DNA of 64,000 bases from Paucibacter sp. KCTC 42545 (GCF_001477625.1 NZ_CP013692.1:2914001-2978000), one strand, 5' to 3'. Positions 40,318-49,993 are shown, counted from the first letter of the stretch. Notes: generated by a model not told the origin, from the letters alone. Program-made: numbers and translations.

Positions 40318-40509
40318 ATGGTCATTCAGGTTGATATTGAGGACGAACTGCTCGCCGAACTGGCGGCATGCTTCGATGTTGAAGTCACCCAGGCAGAGCA
40401 AGTCACTCAAGCACTCCGGGACTGGGTAAGGCTTCAAGAAGCCCGCCGACTCATCGAGGCAGGGGGTGGCCGCCCTGAAAGCCTAGACACCCCCAGGTGG
40501 CGGTTCTAG
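40318..40509 (+). CDS. VapB-like antitoxin, orphan (63 aa)
   Basis: The short protein begins VIQVDIEDELLAELAACFDV, a ribbon-helix-helix-like N-terminus close to VapB/AbrB-fold antitoxins. It ends with a toxin-binding-like tail ALRDWVRLQEARRLIEAGG. A strong GGAGG lies six bases before the ATG. No PIN-domain VapC follows in the next 267 bp, so it is an orphan. It is divergent from hsdM across a 245-bp spacer and could regulate that promoter, though nothing in the sequence proves it. Confidence 0.7.
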   Translation: MVIQVDIEDELLAELAACFDVEVTQAEQVTQALRDWVRLQEARRLIEAGGGRPESLDTPRWRF

Positions 40510-40776
40510 CCCCTTACTAGGCACTTCTCCAGGCGTGCGGCATGAAGCAGAGGTTGGCCAATTAAGGTTGATTCCAATATTGCACAGCCCGGGCAGATCA
40601 GCACAGAGAGGGTGAGGCCTCGCTAGGCTTTGGGCCACCCGGGACGTTCACGCACTATCGAGTCAACAGGGCTCATCCTTCGCCCCAGAAGGTAGAGCGG
40701 ATCGACCAGGGACACGCCCGGCCGACAGCCTCCCACCTACAAGGTAAGACCAACGGCTTGGTAGCCGCCGAGCGGC

Positions 40777-41819
40777 TTACACAGCCGGCTCAGGCAGAGG
40801 CTTGTTAGGTGCATATGTAATAGCCCCCGGGTGCGCAGCCGGAATCTCCTTAGTCAGCAATGACTTACATCCATCGGCCTGGACGTTACCGCCCGAATTT
40901 CGTGGCGCCATCCGCCGATCCAGCTGCCTCAGCGCCTGGCCAATCAAGGCGTGGGCGGCCTGGTGCGGGTGGAAGACATAGGGCTGGGGATCAAGCGTCT
41001 TGTTTCGAGCCCTGTTAGCTCGCCAAGCGGCCGCGGCCACAGACTGCTTCAGCACGTCTTCGGGCCACGGGCCATGCCCGAATGCATTAACGCCCGCCCG
41101 GAGCCATCCTGCCGCGCCAGCCCGGTTGAGCCTGCTCACACGAAGGGCCGACCAACGAGTGCGCTTGCGCACTGAAACCCGATCAACGATGAAGAAGAGC
41201 TTGGCAAAGCCCCTTCTGTAGCCGAACCCAAACAGGGCACTTACACGGCTCAGCCCAACCAGAGAAACCCCGCCTTGTTGAGCAGTCACTTCCAGCCTAA
41301 CCCGCCACTGCTCGACCGGCAAATCACAGTCAAGATCCCTTTTCTTCAAATACAGCTTGAGATTCACACCCGTTGATCTATGTCCATAGACCAACTCTTC
41401 GGTCGGCTCGGCCAATCGATCGTGGAACGGAACCCCCTTCCCGCCCAGGTGCGCAGCCTTGTAGCCAATCCCGGTGGGCGAATAATTCTCCGGCCGAAAA
41501 CGTGCGGCCAACCCTCGAAAGCAATGCTCCAGCATTTCATGCCTCGCATCCATCGGGGTACCGTCCTTGGGCTCAAAATCGACCGCCAATTCAAAGGCAA
41601 CGAGCCAGGGATCGCCCCCTCAGAAACTAGTTTTTCCATTTGATCCCGAGTCGGATCATGCAAGGTGATGACCCACTCTCCATAGGGCCCATCATGGGGT
41701 TCGGAAAAGCACCGTGAAGAATCAAACCCCAGCTCCGAACCATGCAATGGGAAATAGAACTTGATGTAATCAATGCGGGCAACAGCCCTGAACATTGATA
41801 GGTCGAGCGGAGTAACCAT
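40777..41819 (-). pseudogene. Frameshifted gene, possibly a Rep-like (inovirus/plasmid) protein
   Basis: Two overlapping minus-strand frames join into one protein of about 347 aa if one base is restored near 41600. The upstream frame runs MVTPLDLSMFRAVARIDYIKFYFPL to GAIPGSLPL. The downstream frame continues LAVDFEPKDGTPMDARHEM to the stop at 40777. Codon choice and residue patterns stay protein-like on both sides, so a single-base deletion or sequencing error is likely. Segments such as ARIDYIKFYFP, ELVYGHRSTGVNLKLYLKKRD and WRVRLEVTAQ recall replication initiators of filamentous phages and small plasmids, but I cannot assign it firmly. The upstream start is uncertain (TTG at 41861 is possible). 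Confidence 0.5.
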
Positions 41820-42667
41820 GGCGAAGGCGATTTCAGTCAAATTGGTTGAGGGCGACTCCAAGCCGCCCTCAAGCCTGAGGTGACCGCCCTGGAGTCCGAT
41901 GCCAATTTATAGTCATCGTTCGACGTGAGGCGGGAACTATTTTTCTTTTTCAGCCAGGTATATTTTTAGCACCCCAACCAAAATTAAAGATTCCCACACA
42001 AATTCGTAATAAATCGACGCCAACCGGCCGTCGGAACTTTGTATGGCGGGACGCCTGGTCAATACCCCGCGCCCTCACGAAAAAGCACAGGCCTTCACCA
42101 CCGCGGCCACAAACGCAAAAGTGAATGCCCTCATTGGGCCTCGCGGCCTGCGGAAGCTGATTTTTTTAAAGCCAGTTAAAAACACGACGAGATAGGCCTC
42201 GACCCGCGACAAGCCTTATAGAGAAACCGACCGGAACGCCCGAAAAATTTCCAAGCAAGGGCTTAAGCCCTGCGCGTTCCTAGATAAGGGGTACAAGGTC
42301 TTCCCCTTACTGCATCGATGGAATTTGACTTTACCCCCCAACTCACTCGGCTCGGTGTCACGGGTTACTGCGCGTCTGTATTCGGGCACGCGCCTGGGCG
42401 ATGGCGTTCGGACTGGTTGCGCACAGATGGGCTTTTCTTGCGCTCATCACGCCTGACGCTACGGCTTTTTTGCGTTCAAACCGGCGCGTTTCATGAGTTT
42501 CGCCCGCCCCGCTGAAATTTTCCTGAGTATCCCCTGAGTAAAGGCTGACATTAGGTTGAAAAATCCCTTATATATCAACGACTTATGTGAATTTGAGGAA
42601 TATGCAATCAATCGGGCATACGGCCAGTCCACGCGACCAAGTTTATAAACGTGCGATTGAAACGAAA
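41820..42667. other. Low-GC intergenic stretch without a convincing gene
   Basis: About 850 bp between the Rep-like remnant and the PEP-CTERM gene. The part 41930-42260 is clearly poorer in GC than the backbone. The only open frame of note is a 65-codon plus-strand stretch at 42318-42515 with no recognisable family and no good ribosome site. The low GC suggests recent acquisition. Confidence 0.5.
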
Positions 42668-42685
42668 AACCCGCCGAAGCGGGTT
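42668..42685 (-). terminator. Rho-independent terminator of the PEP-CTERM gene
   Basis: Stem AACCCGC / GCGGGTT with a 4-nt loop. Read on the minus strand it is followed by a T-rich run (TTTTTCGTTT). It lies 18 bp after the stop of the gene at 42703-43851. Confidence 0.85.
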
Positions 42686-42702
42686 ATTTGAACAGTGTGC
42701 AA

Positions 42703-43851
42703 TTACTGATTTTTTTGGCGGCGGCGAACTACCAAGCCGACAGTGGCAAGTCCCGCAAACATAAGAAAATATGTTCCCGGCTCTGGAACAGGTGCTAAGT
42801 CCAGCAAGAATGCACGACGCGTGTTGTTATAGACTCCCGCGCCAACGACAAAGCGCCCGTTATCGCTAATGCTTTCTGCTGACTCAAGGACCCAGCCCGA
42901 ACCAGCAGGGAGGTACGTGTTGAGATCAACCATTTGACCCGACTTGTAGATAAAGGCGCGCCAGTCCCTACCAATATTGGTGTTGGACATGCCAACCACG
43001 TTCCCTGCGTTATCGACACCGTAAGCGAAGCTATTGCCGTTGTAGGACAGTGCCCCAAGCTGTTTAACGCTTCCATTGGCCCAGATAAAGGCTCGAAACC
43101 CATCACTTATAGGGAGGTGGTACTGCGCAGTTCCGACTACTAGGCCCGCATCGTTGATTCCCGTGGCGTAGGCTGTTCCTCTTCCAAACACATCGCCAAT
43201 ATCGACCATTCCATTGGCCACTGTATAGACGAAGGCATGGTATTGAAGAAAGCGGCTATTGACCCCCTGCCCATACCCTGCCACAGAACCGCTAGAGTTA
43301 ACTGCCTTCCCTACCGTATTAAAGTCGGGCAAAGCGCCGAGTTCCGTGGTTTTTTCACCGGCAAACGTCGCAGCTTGATAGCCACTCGCGGTGTCCTTTG
43401 CGCCCGCCAACAACCCGTTGTCGTTGATGGCATAGGCGATTGTCTTGTCAGCCTTTGCCCCAACGGTCTGACTAATGCCATTCGCAGCGTCGAAGACCTT
43501 TGCCTTATAGTTTCCGCCGATTTGCTGATATCCGCCAACCTGCCCTTTGTTGTTGATGGCCCACCCCATGGTCTGGGATGCGTCCATGCTCAAAATGTCG
43601 TAGTTGTCAGGCTTCATTGCAATAGCCCGATAGCCAGGGCTATCAGGCCGAAACCCCGCTACCCACCCACTGTTGTTGACTGAAATGTCACCGAAGCGCA
43701 ATGAGCCAAAGGTGGACCAAGTGTTCGCTGTAGTTTGCAGCACCACGCCCAAATCTATAAGTGCTGGCGTCGCCGCACTGACCCCCATCGGCCCCACTAA
43801 TACTAGGGCTACGGCAATTGCCCTGGACGCTGTGAATATTGGCTGATTCAT
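42703..43851 (-). CDS. PEP-CTERM sorted extracellular protein with HAF repeats
   Basis: This secreted protein of 382 aa has a signal peptide (AIAVALVLVGPMGVSAA) and repeated units of the HAF type. Examples are AINNKGQVGGYQ, AINDNGLLAGAKD, AVNSSGSVAGYGQ, GINDAGLVVGTAQ, GVDNAGNVVGMSN and SISDNGRFVVGAG. It ends in a PEP-CTERM sorting signal: VPEPGTYFLMFAG, hydrophobic helix, RRRQKNQ. Such proteins are cut and processed by exosortase in species that make exopolysaccharide matrix. The exosortase itself is not in the window. A clean terminator follows. Confidence 0.93.
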   Translation of the reverse strand: MNQPIFTASRAIAVALVLVGPMGVSAATPALIDLGVVLQTTANTWSTFGSLRFGDISVNNSGWVAGFRPDSPGYRAIAMKPDNYDILSMDASQTMGWAINNKGQVGGYQQIGGNYKAKVFDAANGISQTVGAKADKTIAYAINDNGLLAGAKDTASGYQAATFAGEKTTELGALPDFNTVGKAVNSSGSVAGYGQGVNSRFLQYHAFVYTVANGMVDIGDVFGRGTAYATGINDAGLVVGTAQYHLPISDGFRAFIWANGSVKQLGALSYNGNSFAYGVDNAGNVVGMSNTNIGRDWRAFIYKSGQMVDLNTYLPAGSGWVLESAESISDNGRFVVGAGVYNNTRRAFLLDLAPVPEPGTYFLMFAGLATVGLVVRRRQKNQ

Positions 43852-44038
43852 GTCATTCCCCGGTTAATTCGCTACCGGAAAAGGGTATCCCTCAGCGGGC
43901 GCCTAGCTTCTGACTTCCGCGGCCAAATTCACGACCCTGGATGCTCCTTCACGTCGGTAAAAAATGCCCTTCGACGGCAATGGCTTGACCGGTACACCAG
44001 TTGGATTCAATGCACCGCCGAGGTTGGCGCCGGGGCCT

Positions 44039-44136
44039 CATCACTACCAACAGGCCCCGCCGTGTATGCGACAGGGCCTGTCCCACCTGGGAGATCGCGG
44101 ACGCGTACAGTGGGTCAGCGCGAGTCGGTGCCGCCA
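44039..44136. repeat. Dispersed repeat, copy A
   Basis: The stretch starting CATCACTACCAACAGGCC and containing GAGATCGCGGACGCGT and GGGTCAGCGC recurs at 61456-61524 in the same orientation. The second copy lacks about 35 internal bases. Read on the minus strand both copies keep a coding look (ADPL-ASAIS-GLLVVM), so they may be leftovers of related genes. Confidence 0.65.
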
Positions 44137-44139
44137 CGA

Positions 44140-44530
44140 TCACAAGACCTCCTGTAGCCCGATCCAGGAGCCAACTCGCGGCAGGTGATCTCGCGGGTCT
44201 ACTAGCCCAGATTCGCTCAGCGTGTAGTTCATTCGACCGTAGTTGCAGGGGGCGCACGTGACAACAAGGTTGCTGATGTCGTTGGAACCAACCTTTCCGC
44301 GTGGTGCGAAGGTAAATTCGTGGCGTGGGATGCGGGGTGCCGTCAACGCTGGGGGCCTGCCCCGTAGCACTTGCGAGTCGGTGGCCTGGCAAGTTGACCG
44401 CTTTCGGCGGTTCCGGTCCTACGGGTCGCTAAATTTGAACTACGGCAATGTGCCCATAGCGGAAGTTCATGCCCACGGTCAGAGGCCGAAAAGGCTGCGG
44501 ACTCTTGTGTGTACTGCAGTCCAGAAAGGA
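44140..44530 (-). pseudogene. HNH endonuclease remnant
   Basis: On the minus strand the segment GSNDISNLVVTCAPCNYGRM matches the second half of an HNH endonuclease, with the usual NLV-C--CN pattern. Upstream, in another frame, KCYGAG resembles the first cysteine pair. The catalytic-histidine region is altered to PRHEFTFAPRGK, and a stop interrupts the frame. No intact gene remains. The remnant continues into the dispersed repeat at 44039-44136. Confidence 0.55.
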
Positions 44531-44597
44531 CAGCGGACTTAAGCCGGCCAGTCCATTTCTGGGTAATCAAAAGACCGCGGAAACACAGGAACTTCGA

Positions 44598-46040
44598 TCA
44601 TTCCGGCAACCCCGCCTTGCGCCACTCGGGAAGGTAGTGTTCGTTGTAATACTTGAAGTAGGCGGGCGACTCGGAGCCGTCAAGTTTCTCCAAACTGTAA
44701 CCATTATTTGGATTAGCTTTAACAAGTCGCTTGTATTCGTCGGCGTACTGCCTCGCTTTGTCCATCTGCCCCAAGTTAGCGTGCGCCATGGCGAGATTTG
44801 CATAACCAAAACCATATGTCGGATTGGTATCAATAAACCTTTTTCCCCAAGCAATTGCTGCTGTGTTATCCCCAAGCATCCGAAAACAGCGCGCCATATT
44901 TCCAGTAATACTGGAATGTGGTGCTGTCGGGTAAAGTGATATTGCCTTCTCTAGAAGTTCAATGGCCACCTTGGGTTGCGCGTCATAGAAATACCACATG
45001 GCCAAATCATTGTAGCTACCGGGATTTTTCGGCGCGAGTTTTAAGACTATCTCCAAATAACGCAACATCTCAGCATTGTCTTTGTCGATATTGCTCGTAA
45101 TAAACGCTAACGCGGAGTAAATATTCGGCAATTGAGGATCGATAGTCTTGGCCTTTAGCGCAAGTGATTTAGCCTCCGTGTAAATGTACGGATATCTAGG
45201 GCTCTTCTCGTCTAGAAAGTTGCTCGCATAGACGGCCAAAAGGTTCGCTAACTGGGCTAATGCGGCGGCGTTGTCTGGCTCCTGCTTGATGATGGCGTGC
45301 AACAAAGATTCACGCTGATTAAAGGTGTCTTCACTTAGCGGTTTTAGCGCCAAGCCACGTTGGCGCAACTTCAGATCAGCCACCTTCGGGCTGCTCTTGC
45401 GCTTCTCACTTTCTCGCGCCGCCACAATCACCATCTCATTGCCGATGCTATTGCCAATGCGCGCGGTCACCAGGTCTTGCAGTTCGAAAAGATTGGTCGT
45501 TTCGCCCTCGAATACTTCATTCCATAGCTGCTGTCCGCTTTGTGTGTCCGCCAATTGCGCGCTGATACGCAATTTATCTCCGCTGGCTACCACGCCGCCT
45601 TGCAGCACAAAACGCACGCCCGCGTCTTTGCCAATCTGGGCCACAGTGAGATTCTTTTCCTTGTAAGTGAAGGCCGTGGCGGTGGGCACTACAAATGCAT
45701 CACGAATGCGGCTCAAGTCAGCGCTGATGCTGCTAGTCAAGGCGTCTGCTATATAGCCCTTGCTTGCGTCACCGGTCTGGTTGGTGAAGGGCAGCACGAG
45801 AATGGATAGTGGATTGATCGCATCGGCACTTTGCGTGGGAGAGCTTTGAGCCGTTGGTGAGGCTGCTATCGCTTTATAGGTTGTGTACCAGCCCACAAAA
45901 CCACTGAGCACGGCGCCGACACCGGCGATGGCAACGATGGGCCCTTTAAAGCGGGCAAGCCCGCGTGCCAAGGCGGTTAGCACGGACCGCGCACGCGCGC
46001 GAACTTGTCCGGCCCCTGACGGAGGTATCGGTGAAACCAT
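44598..46040 (-). CDS. TolB-N/FlgO-like plus TPR protein, membrane-anchored
   Basis: This 480-aa protein has a basic N-terminus and one membrane helix (GPIVAIAGVGAVLSGFVGWYT). Next is a FlgO/TolB-N-like domain starting INPLSILVLPFTNQTGDASKGYIADALTSSI with DLSRI, AGVRFVLQGGV, LADTQSGQQLWNEVFEG and LQDLVTARIGNSI. TPR helices follow to the end. This fold usually forms the sensory half of adenylate/guanylate cyclases and of CadC-like regulators. The catalytic or DNA-binding N-terminal domain is missing here and replaced by about 30 basic residues. It may therefore be a truncated sensor or a scaffold. Lower GC than the backbone. Confidence 0.8.
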   Translation of the reverse strand: MVSPIPPSGAGQVRARARSVLTALARGLARFKGPIVAIAGVGAVLSGFVGWYTTYKAIAASPTAQSSPTQSADAINPLSILVLPFTNQTGDASKGYIADALTSSISADLSRIRDAFVVPTATAFTYKEKNLTVAQIGKDAGVRFVLQGGVVASGDKLRISAQLADTQSGQQLWNEVFEGETTNLFELQDLVTARIGNSIGNEMVIVAARESEKRKSSPKVADLKLRQRGLALKPLSEDTFNQRESLLHAIIKQEPDNAAALAQLANLLAVYASNFLDEKSPRYPYIYTEAKSLALKAKTIDPQLPNIYSALAFITSNIDKDNAEMLRYLEIVLKLAPKNPGSYNDLAMWYFYDAQPKVAIELLEKAISLYPTAPHSSITGNMARCFRMLGDNTAAIAWGKRFIDTNPTYGFGYANLAMAHANLGQMDKARQYADEYKRLVKANPNNGYSLEKLDGSESPAYFKYYNEHYLPEWRKAGLPE

Positions 46041-46443
46041 CCCTGAAGCCTTTGTCTTGTTGTGCGTCGCATTCTAGTAAGGGCCGCCTTTCGCGGGGGT
46101 GTCCGTATCGGATCGTTTGCAAAATTCAGGGCGAAACCCGAGTGTGCAAATTACCCAAACCAAATTGGTTTCCAAGGCATGGCAGCAAAAAGCAGGTTTG
46201 GGGCACGCAGATTGAAAGCTACCGAACAAACCTAGGGCGCCGTTCAAAAAGTGCACATTGCTGCTGGCCGGCGAACTTCGGCTACCGGCTTGGTTTAGCA
46301 GCCCCGAGTATCTCGCAGTACAAATTAGCGCGTAACGCCGCACGAAATGCTGCGAAAGATCCCAGGCTCACCCCCAATTGACTGAGGAGGGTCGACAGAT
46401 AGAATCTGTTCTATTGCAACCCATGCTAATCGAGAGGAAGACA
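46041..46443. other. Intergenic, small hairpin only
   Basis: No gene is seen. A short inverted repeat ATAGAA-TCTG-TTCTAT (46399-46414) lies 29 bp ahead of the start at 46444 and could be an operator for that gene. Confidence 0.4.
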
Positions 46444-46812
46444 GTGCGCGAGACACTTGGAGAATACGAACTGGATGCAGAAACCCTTGGCGTCGGGGAG
46501 TTGCGCCGCTACTTAAATACCGTCTGGGAGGAACTTCGCACGCCGGCCGGGCGTGAGTCATTGAAGCGCCAGGGCCTTCCGGAAGACATCGCTGGACAGA
46601 AATTCGAAGAGTTTTTCTTCGTGGAGCCATCCGGCGCGGCTCTCGTGGACCCAGTGTCTGTGCTAATCGGTATGTTGATTACGGGCGCTGGCACCGTCGG
46701 AAAGGACCTTTGGAAGAAGGTCTTGCTGCCCCGCATCGAGGAGCGCTACGGGAAGAAAGCTCTGAAAGCTCGTAAGACGACTGAGAAAAAGGCTGGCGAC
46801 GAACTGAAGTAG
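46444..46812 (+). CDS. Hypothetical protein (122 aa)
   Basis: The protein was not recognised. GTG 46444 is taken as the start because AGAGGAAG lies just upstream; ATG 46423 or a TTG at 46378 would extend it. It contains ELRRYLNTVWEELRTPAGRESL, an acidic segment FEEFFFVEPSG, and a hydrophobic stretch ALVDPVSVLIGMLITGAG that may insert in a membrane. The C-terminus is basic (KKALKARKTTEKKAGDELK). It lies immediately left of the IS3 element and in line with the metallopeptidase-like gene on the other side, so the two may once have formed one operon. Confidence 0.55.
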   Translation: MRETLGEYELDAETLGVGELRRYLNTVWEELRTPAGRESLKRQGLPEDIAGQKFEEFFFVEPSGAALVDPVSVLIGMLITGAGTVGKDLWKKVLLPRIEERYGKKALKARKTTEKKAGDELK

Positions 46813-46946
46813 CCAGCGATGACACTGAGGTGGCCAGACTTGCCGGTACTGTCGCTGCGGATTTACGCGGCGCGGGCAATCAGTGACCTTGTCCCCAAAA
46901 AACGGAGTTCTTAGCTCGTGATGAAATCAGAGCGAGGAACGATGAA

Positions 46947-47270
46947 ATGAGTCAGCAAAAGCAGGTGCGTGGCAAGTACACGCTGGAGTTCAAGATGGAG
47001 GCGGTTCGCCTGGTCAAGGGCGGGCAGTCGGCCGCGGTGACGGCGCAGATTTTGGGCATACCCAAGGCCAGTCTGAGCAACTGGGTACGGCTCAGCGAGG
47101 ACGGGAAGTTGAGCGGAGCCGGCGACAAGCCTGTGACGCCTGAGCAGATGGAGTTAGCGCGCTTGAGGGCCGAATTGGCTCGGATGACGATGGAGCGAGA
47201 CATCGCAAAAAAAGCGGCGGCGTACTTTGCGCAGGATCTTCTGCAAGGTACGCCTGGATTCAAGAAATGA
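46947..47270 (+). CDS. IS3-family transposase OrfA
   Basis: This 107-aa DNA-binding part of the transposase has a helix-turn-helix GKYTLEFKMEAVRLVKGGQS with ILGIPKASLSNWVRL. A leucine-zipper-like coiled coil MELARLRAELARMTMERDIAKKA follows. It overlaps orfB by ATGA (47267-47270), with an A-rich run before the stop that fits programmed -1 frameshifting. Confidence 0.93.
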   Translation: MSQQKQVRGKYTLEFKMEAVRLVKGGQSAAVTAQILGIPKASLSNWVRLSEDGKLSGAGDKPVTPEQMELARLRAELARMTMERDIAKKAAAYFAQDLLQGTPGFKK

Positions 47271-48142
47271 AGACTCAGTGGCCGGTTAGCCTGAGCTGCA
47301 AGGTCCTGGATGTGAGCGTGAGCGGCTATTTCGAACACCAGAAGGCCAAGGCCGCCAGAAGGCCCAGCAAGGCCGCCACGCCGCGTTTGAGCGATGAAGC
47401 GGTGCTGACCCACATCCGCGCAGTCCATGGCGAAGTGGGTCAGGAGTACGGCTGGCCTCGCATGGCCAAGGAGCTGGTTGCGCGTGGACATCGAGTGGGC
47501 AAGGAACGGGTGCGCAAGTTGATGCAGCGTCACGGGATTCGTGCGCGCGGCCAGCGCAAATTTGTTGTGACCACGGACAGCAAGCACAGCCTGCCGGTGG
47601 CGCCAAATCTGCTGCGGCGGGACTTTAAGGCGCAGGCTCCGAATCAGAAGTGGACCAGTGACATCACCTACATCGAGACGGCTGAAGGCTGGCTCTATCT
47701 GGCGGCGGTCGTCGACCTGCACAGCCGGCAAGTGGTGGGCTGGAGCATGCAGGACCATATGCAAACCAGCCTGATCACGGACGCCCTGCGCATGGCCTGG
47801 TTTCGGCGTCGACCGGCGCCTGGGCTGATTTTCCACAGCGACCGCGGAAGCCAGTATTGCAGCCGAGAATTTCAAGGCGACTTGAAGAAATTCGGCATGC
47901 GCTCATCGATGAGCGGCAAGGGTGATTGCTGGGACAATGCGCCGACGGAGAGCCTGTGGGGGCGACTGAAAGTGGGCCGGCTACACGGTCAGAAGTTCAG
48001 CACAAAACGGCAGGCCAAGGATGAAGTGATTGCCTGGTTGACCTTCTACAACCACAGTCGAATTCACTCGACCCTGGGCTACGTCAGCCCCATGACGTTT
48101 GAGAAAAACTGGCACGCGGCCCAGCAGGATAAAGCCGCGTAA
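47267..48142 (+). CDS. IS3-family transposase OrfB (DDE)
   Basis: This 291-aa catalytic part has an HTH_21-like N-terminus (GQEYGWPRMAKELVARGHRV) and an rve integrase core. The DDE residues lie in TSDITYIETA, HSDRGSQYCS and NAPTESLWGRLK. The end TFYNHSRIHSTLGYVSP is the family signature. The frame appears intact, so the element may still be active. Confidence 0.95.
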   Translation: MKTQWPVSLSCKVLDVSVSGYFEHQKAKAARRPSKAATPRLSDEAVLTHIRAVHGEVGQEYGWPRMAKELVARGHRVGKERVRKLMQRHGIRARGQRKFVVTTDSKHSLPVAPNLLRRDFKAQAPNQKWTSDITYIETAEGWLYLAAVVDLHSRQVVGWSMQDHMQTSLITDALRMAWFRRRPAPGLIFHSDRGSQYCSREFQGDLKKFGMRSSMSGKGDCWDNAPTESLWGRLKVGRLHGQKFSTKRQAKDEVIAWLTFYNHSRIHSTLGYVSPMTFEKNWHAAQQDKAA

Positions 48143-48147
48143 CAAGG

Positions 48148-49179
48148 TTGCTAAGAACTCCGGGGAAGAGGGGCAAGGTCACCTCTTCGCATGCTAAAGA
48201 ACTCCTTGAAGCGCTTGGGAATGATCTTGGCCGATCGCCTGGCCTCGGTTGTTGTAAGTTGGGGAGCACTACTGTATGCAAGTGGACCGTTGCCTCTCGA
48301 AATGAAGACGAGCGTTTGCTGGCCGCCAAGCCGAAGTGCCTCGAGCCCGTTCGCGCGCTCTTCGAACTGGCGAATGAACTCGCTCAGGATGCTTATCGAC
48401 TTGCAGGCGATAGCGAAACGCTGCCTTTCGCCCTAGAGCTAGATGTCGTAAAGCGAGGGGGAGCGGCATCATCGCCCGCAGTGGATGGAGAGACTCGAGA
48501 GTCGGATCTGTCCGACCGCAGGACGGTGGTACTTCGGGTGTGCGCTAGTTCTTTCGAACATCGCGATTACCTTATGCTGCTGTACCTTTTTGCACATGAG
48601 TGCATTGCCCATGGTTATTGCGGCGTTCGCCTAAATGTTGATGACCAGTACTTGTCCACTAATTTTCAAGAAGGATGGATGGACGAGGTGGCCTCGCTAC
48701 TGTTGACGGATGCGTTGGAAGCCGAATATGCCATGCTGCCTGGGCTCGAAGCCTGGCTCGGCCGGTCCGAGGTGATCGAGGCTATGAACAACACGAGGCG
48801 CTTAAGAAACTCTTTCAGCCTACGCAAGGATGGAGATGTCGCCCTTATAGAGGAAGGGGTGGCTGCCTTCAAAGCATTCTGCTACTGCATGGACGCAGCT
48901 CGTGGCGTTGCACCCCACTTACGTCCAAGTCCGACTACCGTTGGCGAAGCCATTGAATTTTCAATGCTGCTCAACGCCTCCGACCTCCCCCATGAACTGC
49001 GCGGTTTCTTCGTGCGTCGCATCGCGAGTCTGTATGACAGAGGAAGTCGCCCATTACGCGACGCAGCGCTTCGGGCGCGCCCTGAGTTGATCGAGATCTG
49101 CAAGAGCTACCTCTCCAGCTCAAAGAAATTCCACGATGTGGAAACGCTCATCAGAGCGACGATAGCTTTACCTCTTTAA
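48148..49179 (+). CDS. HExxH zincin-like protein, 5' end replaced by IS3 (unrecognised family)
   Basis: The 343-codon frame is open from inside the IS3 right end; its first 11 codons belong to the IS and no convincing start lies just after it. The native gene probably began upstream and lost its 5' end. A zinc-protease signature LFAHECIAHGYCG places His150, Glu151 and His154. A glutamate-bearing segment EGWMDEVASLL (Glu175/Glu180) lies 21-26 residues on, as for the third ligand of gluzincins. The rest is mostly helical. I do not recognise the family. It precedes the winged-helix/L6 gene by about 110 bp on the same strand, so they are likely partners. Confidence 0.6.
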   Translation: MLRTPGKRGKVTSSHAKELLEALGNDLGRSPGLGCCKLGSTTVCKWTVASRNEDERLLAAKPKCLEPVRALFELANELAQDAYRLAGDSETLPFALELDVVKRGGAASSPAVDGETRESDLSDRRTVVLRVCASSFEHRDYLMLLYLFAHECIAHGYCGVRLNVDDQYLSTNFQEGWMDEVASLLLTDALEAEYAMLPGLEAWLGRSEVIEAMNNTRRLRNSFSLRKDGDVALIEEGVAAFKAFCYCMDAARGVAPHLRPSPTTVGEAIEFSMLLNASDLPHELRGFFVRRIASLYDRGSRPLRDAALRARPELIEICKSYLSSSKKFHDVETLIRATIALPL

Positions 49180-49289
49180 TGGGCCTACCTTAATCGTTCT
49201 TCACTTGACCGGTGAATGCCTGATCTGTTACTTTCGAGCTTGTTGAAGCCTACTTGTTCTACACGGGCCTAAGACTCTGCCCTCCACCT

Positions 49290-49947
49290 ATGCTTAAAAA
49301 AATCCAGACCCTAGCCGCTGCCAGACAGCTAGAAGTCTTTGAGGTCGACAAGCTAGCGCAAGAGGCAAAAGTCACAGTCAGCACCGTCCATACGGTGCTT
49401 AAGAGGCTGCCCCCAGAATGGTTTGTGATCGAGACGCTATCGACTGGCGAGCGGGGTGGGCAAAGGAAGCGGTTCTCCTTAACTGATAAAGGGTTCGCTG
49501 CCATTGACAGGGAACTCAAGCGACTTCCGCGCGTTGAAATCAGTGATGAAAGTGACGCCTCAAGGTGGGCTCGCGCGTCCTCTGCCGCACGGAATAGGCT
49601 TGGGAGGGCCCTAGATCTTGCGACAAGGACACCTCGAGTGTCTGCTTCCCTTACGAGGTTGGCGCTTGAGGGAAGTCCGATGCCGCAGGGCGCTCCATAT
49701 TACGAGCCCATGCGGTGGCCACTTCTCTCCATTGAGCCGATTTGGTCCTATTCGTCGCATTCGATGAGCCTGGTCGATAACAACTTTATGTTTGGTCCGG
49801 GTGCACAAGTCCTTCGAACCCTGCAGGGGCCTCCGCAAGCACCCTCGTACTCACTCCAGTATTCTCGCCTTTCTGAACAGAGCCATGTAAGTTCTAGTGC
49901 GCATATCTCGAAGCGATCGAAGGCCTTTGCGGTATGTTCATTAGGGC
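49290..49947 (+). pseudogene. Winged-helix/L6-fusion gene, 5' part (broken by IS66)
   Basis: From ATG 49290 the protein starts with a winged helix: KIQTLAAARQLEVFEVDKLA, KVTVSTVHTVLKRLPPEW, RKRFSLTDKGFAAIDRELKRL (residues 1-80). About 140 residues without known features follow, ending at the IS66 insertion. Joining base 49947 to base 55058, that is removing the IS and one copy of the 8-bp duplication, gives one uninterrupted frame of 490 codons. The frame is open over its whole length although its codon use is less GC-rich than the backbone. It is the second gene after the HExxH protein. Confidence 0.65.
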
Positions 49948-49993
49948 GTATGCGTCCAGCCAAGTCATCTTGACTGGCTGACCTGGCTTCAAG

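Larger units (their letters stand above)
46884..48181 (+). mobile_element. IS3-family insertion sequence
   Basis: An element of about 1298 bp with imperfect terminal inverted repeats. The left end starts TGACCTTGTCCCC and contains CGGAGTTCTTAGC; the right end read inward starts TGACCTTGCCCCT with CGGAGTTCTTAGC. It contains orfA and orfB with a 4-bp overlap, as in IS3 elements that make OrfAB by -1 frameshift. No 3-bp target duplication is visible (CAG left, CCT right), so one end may have rearranged. The right end abuts or truncates the following gene. Confidence 0.9.

Noticed and set aside
42318..42515. 65-codon plus-strand frame in the low-GC gap
   Set aside because: No ribosome site, no family resemblance and arginine-rich composition typical of a chance frame.
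46884..48181. Target duplication of the IS3 element
   Set aside because: The three bases on either side differ (CAG and CCT), so no duplication can be claimed.
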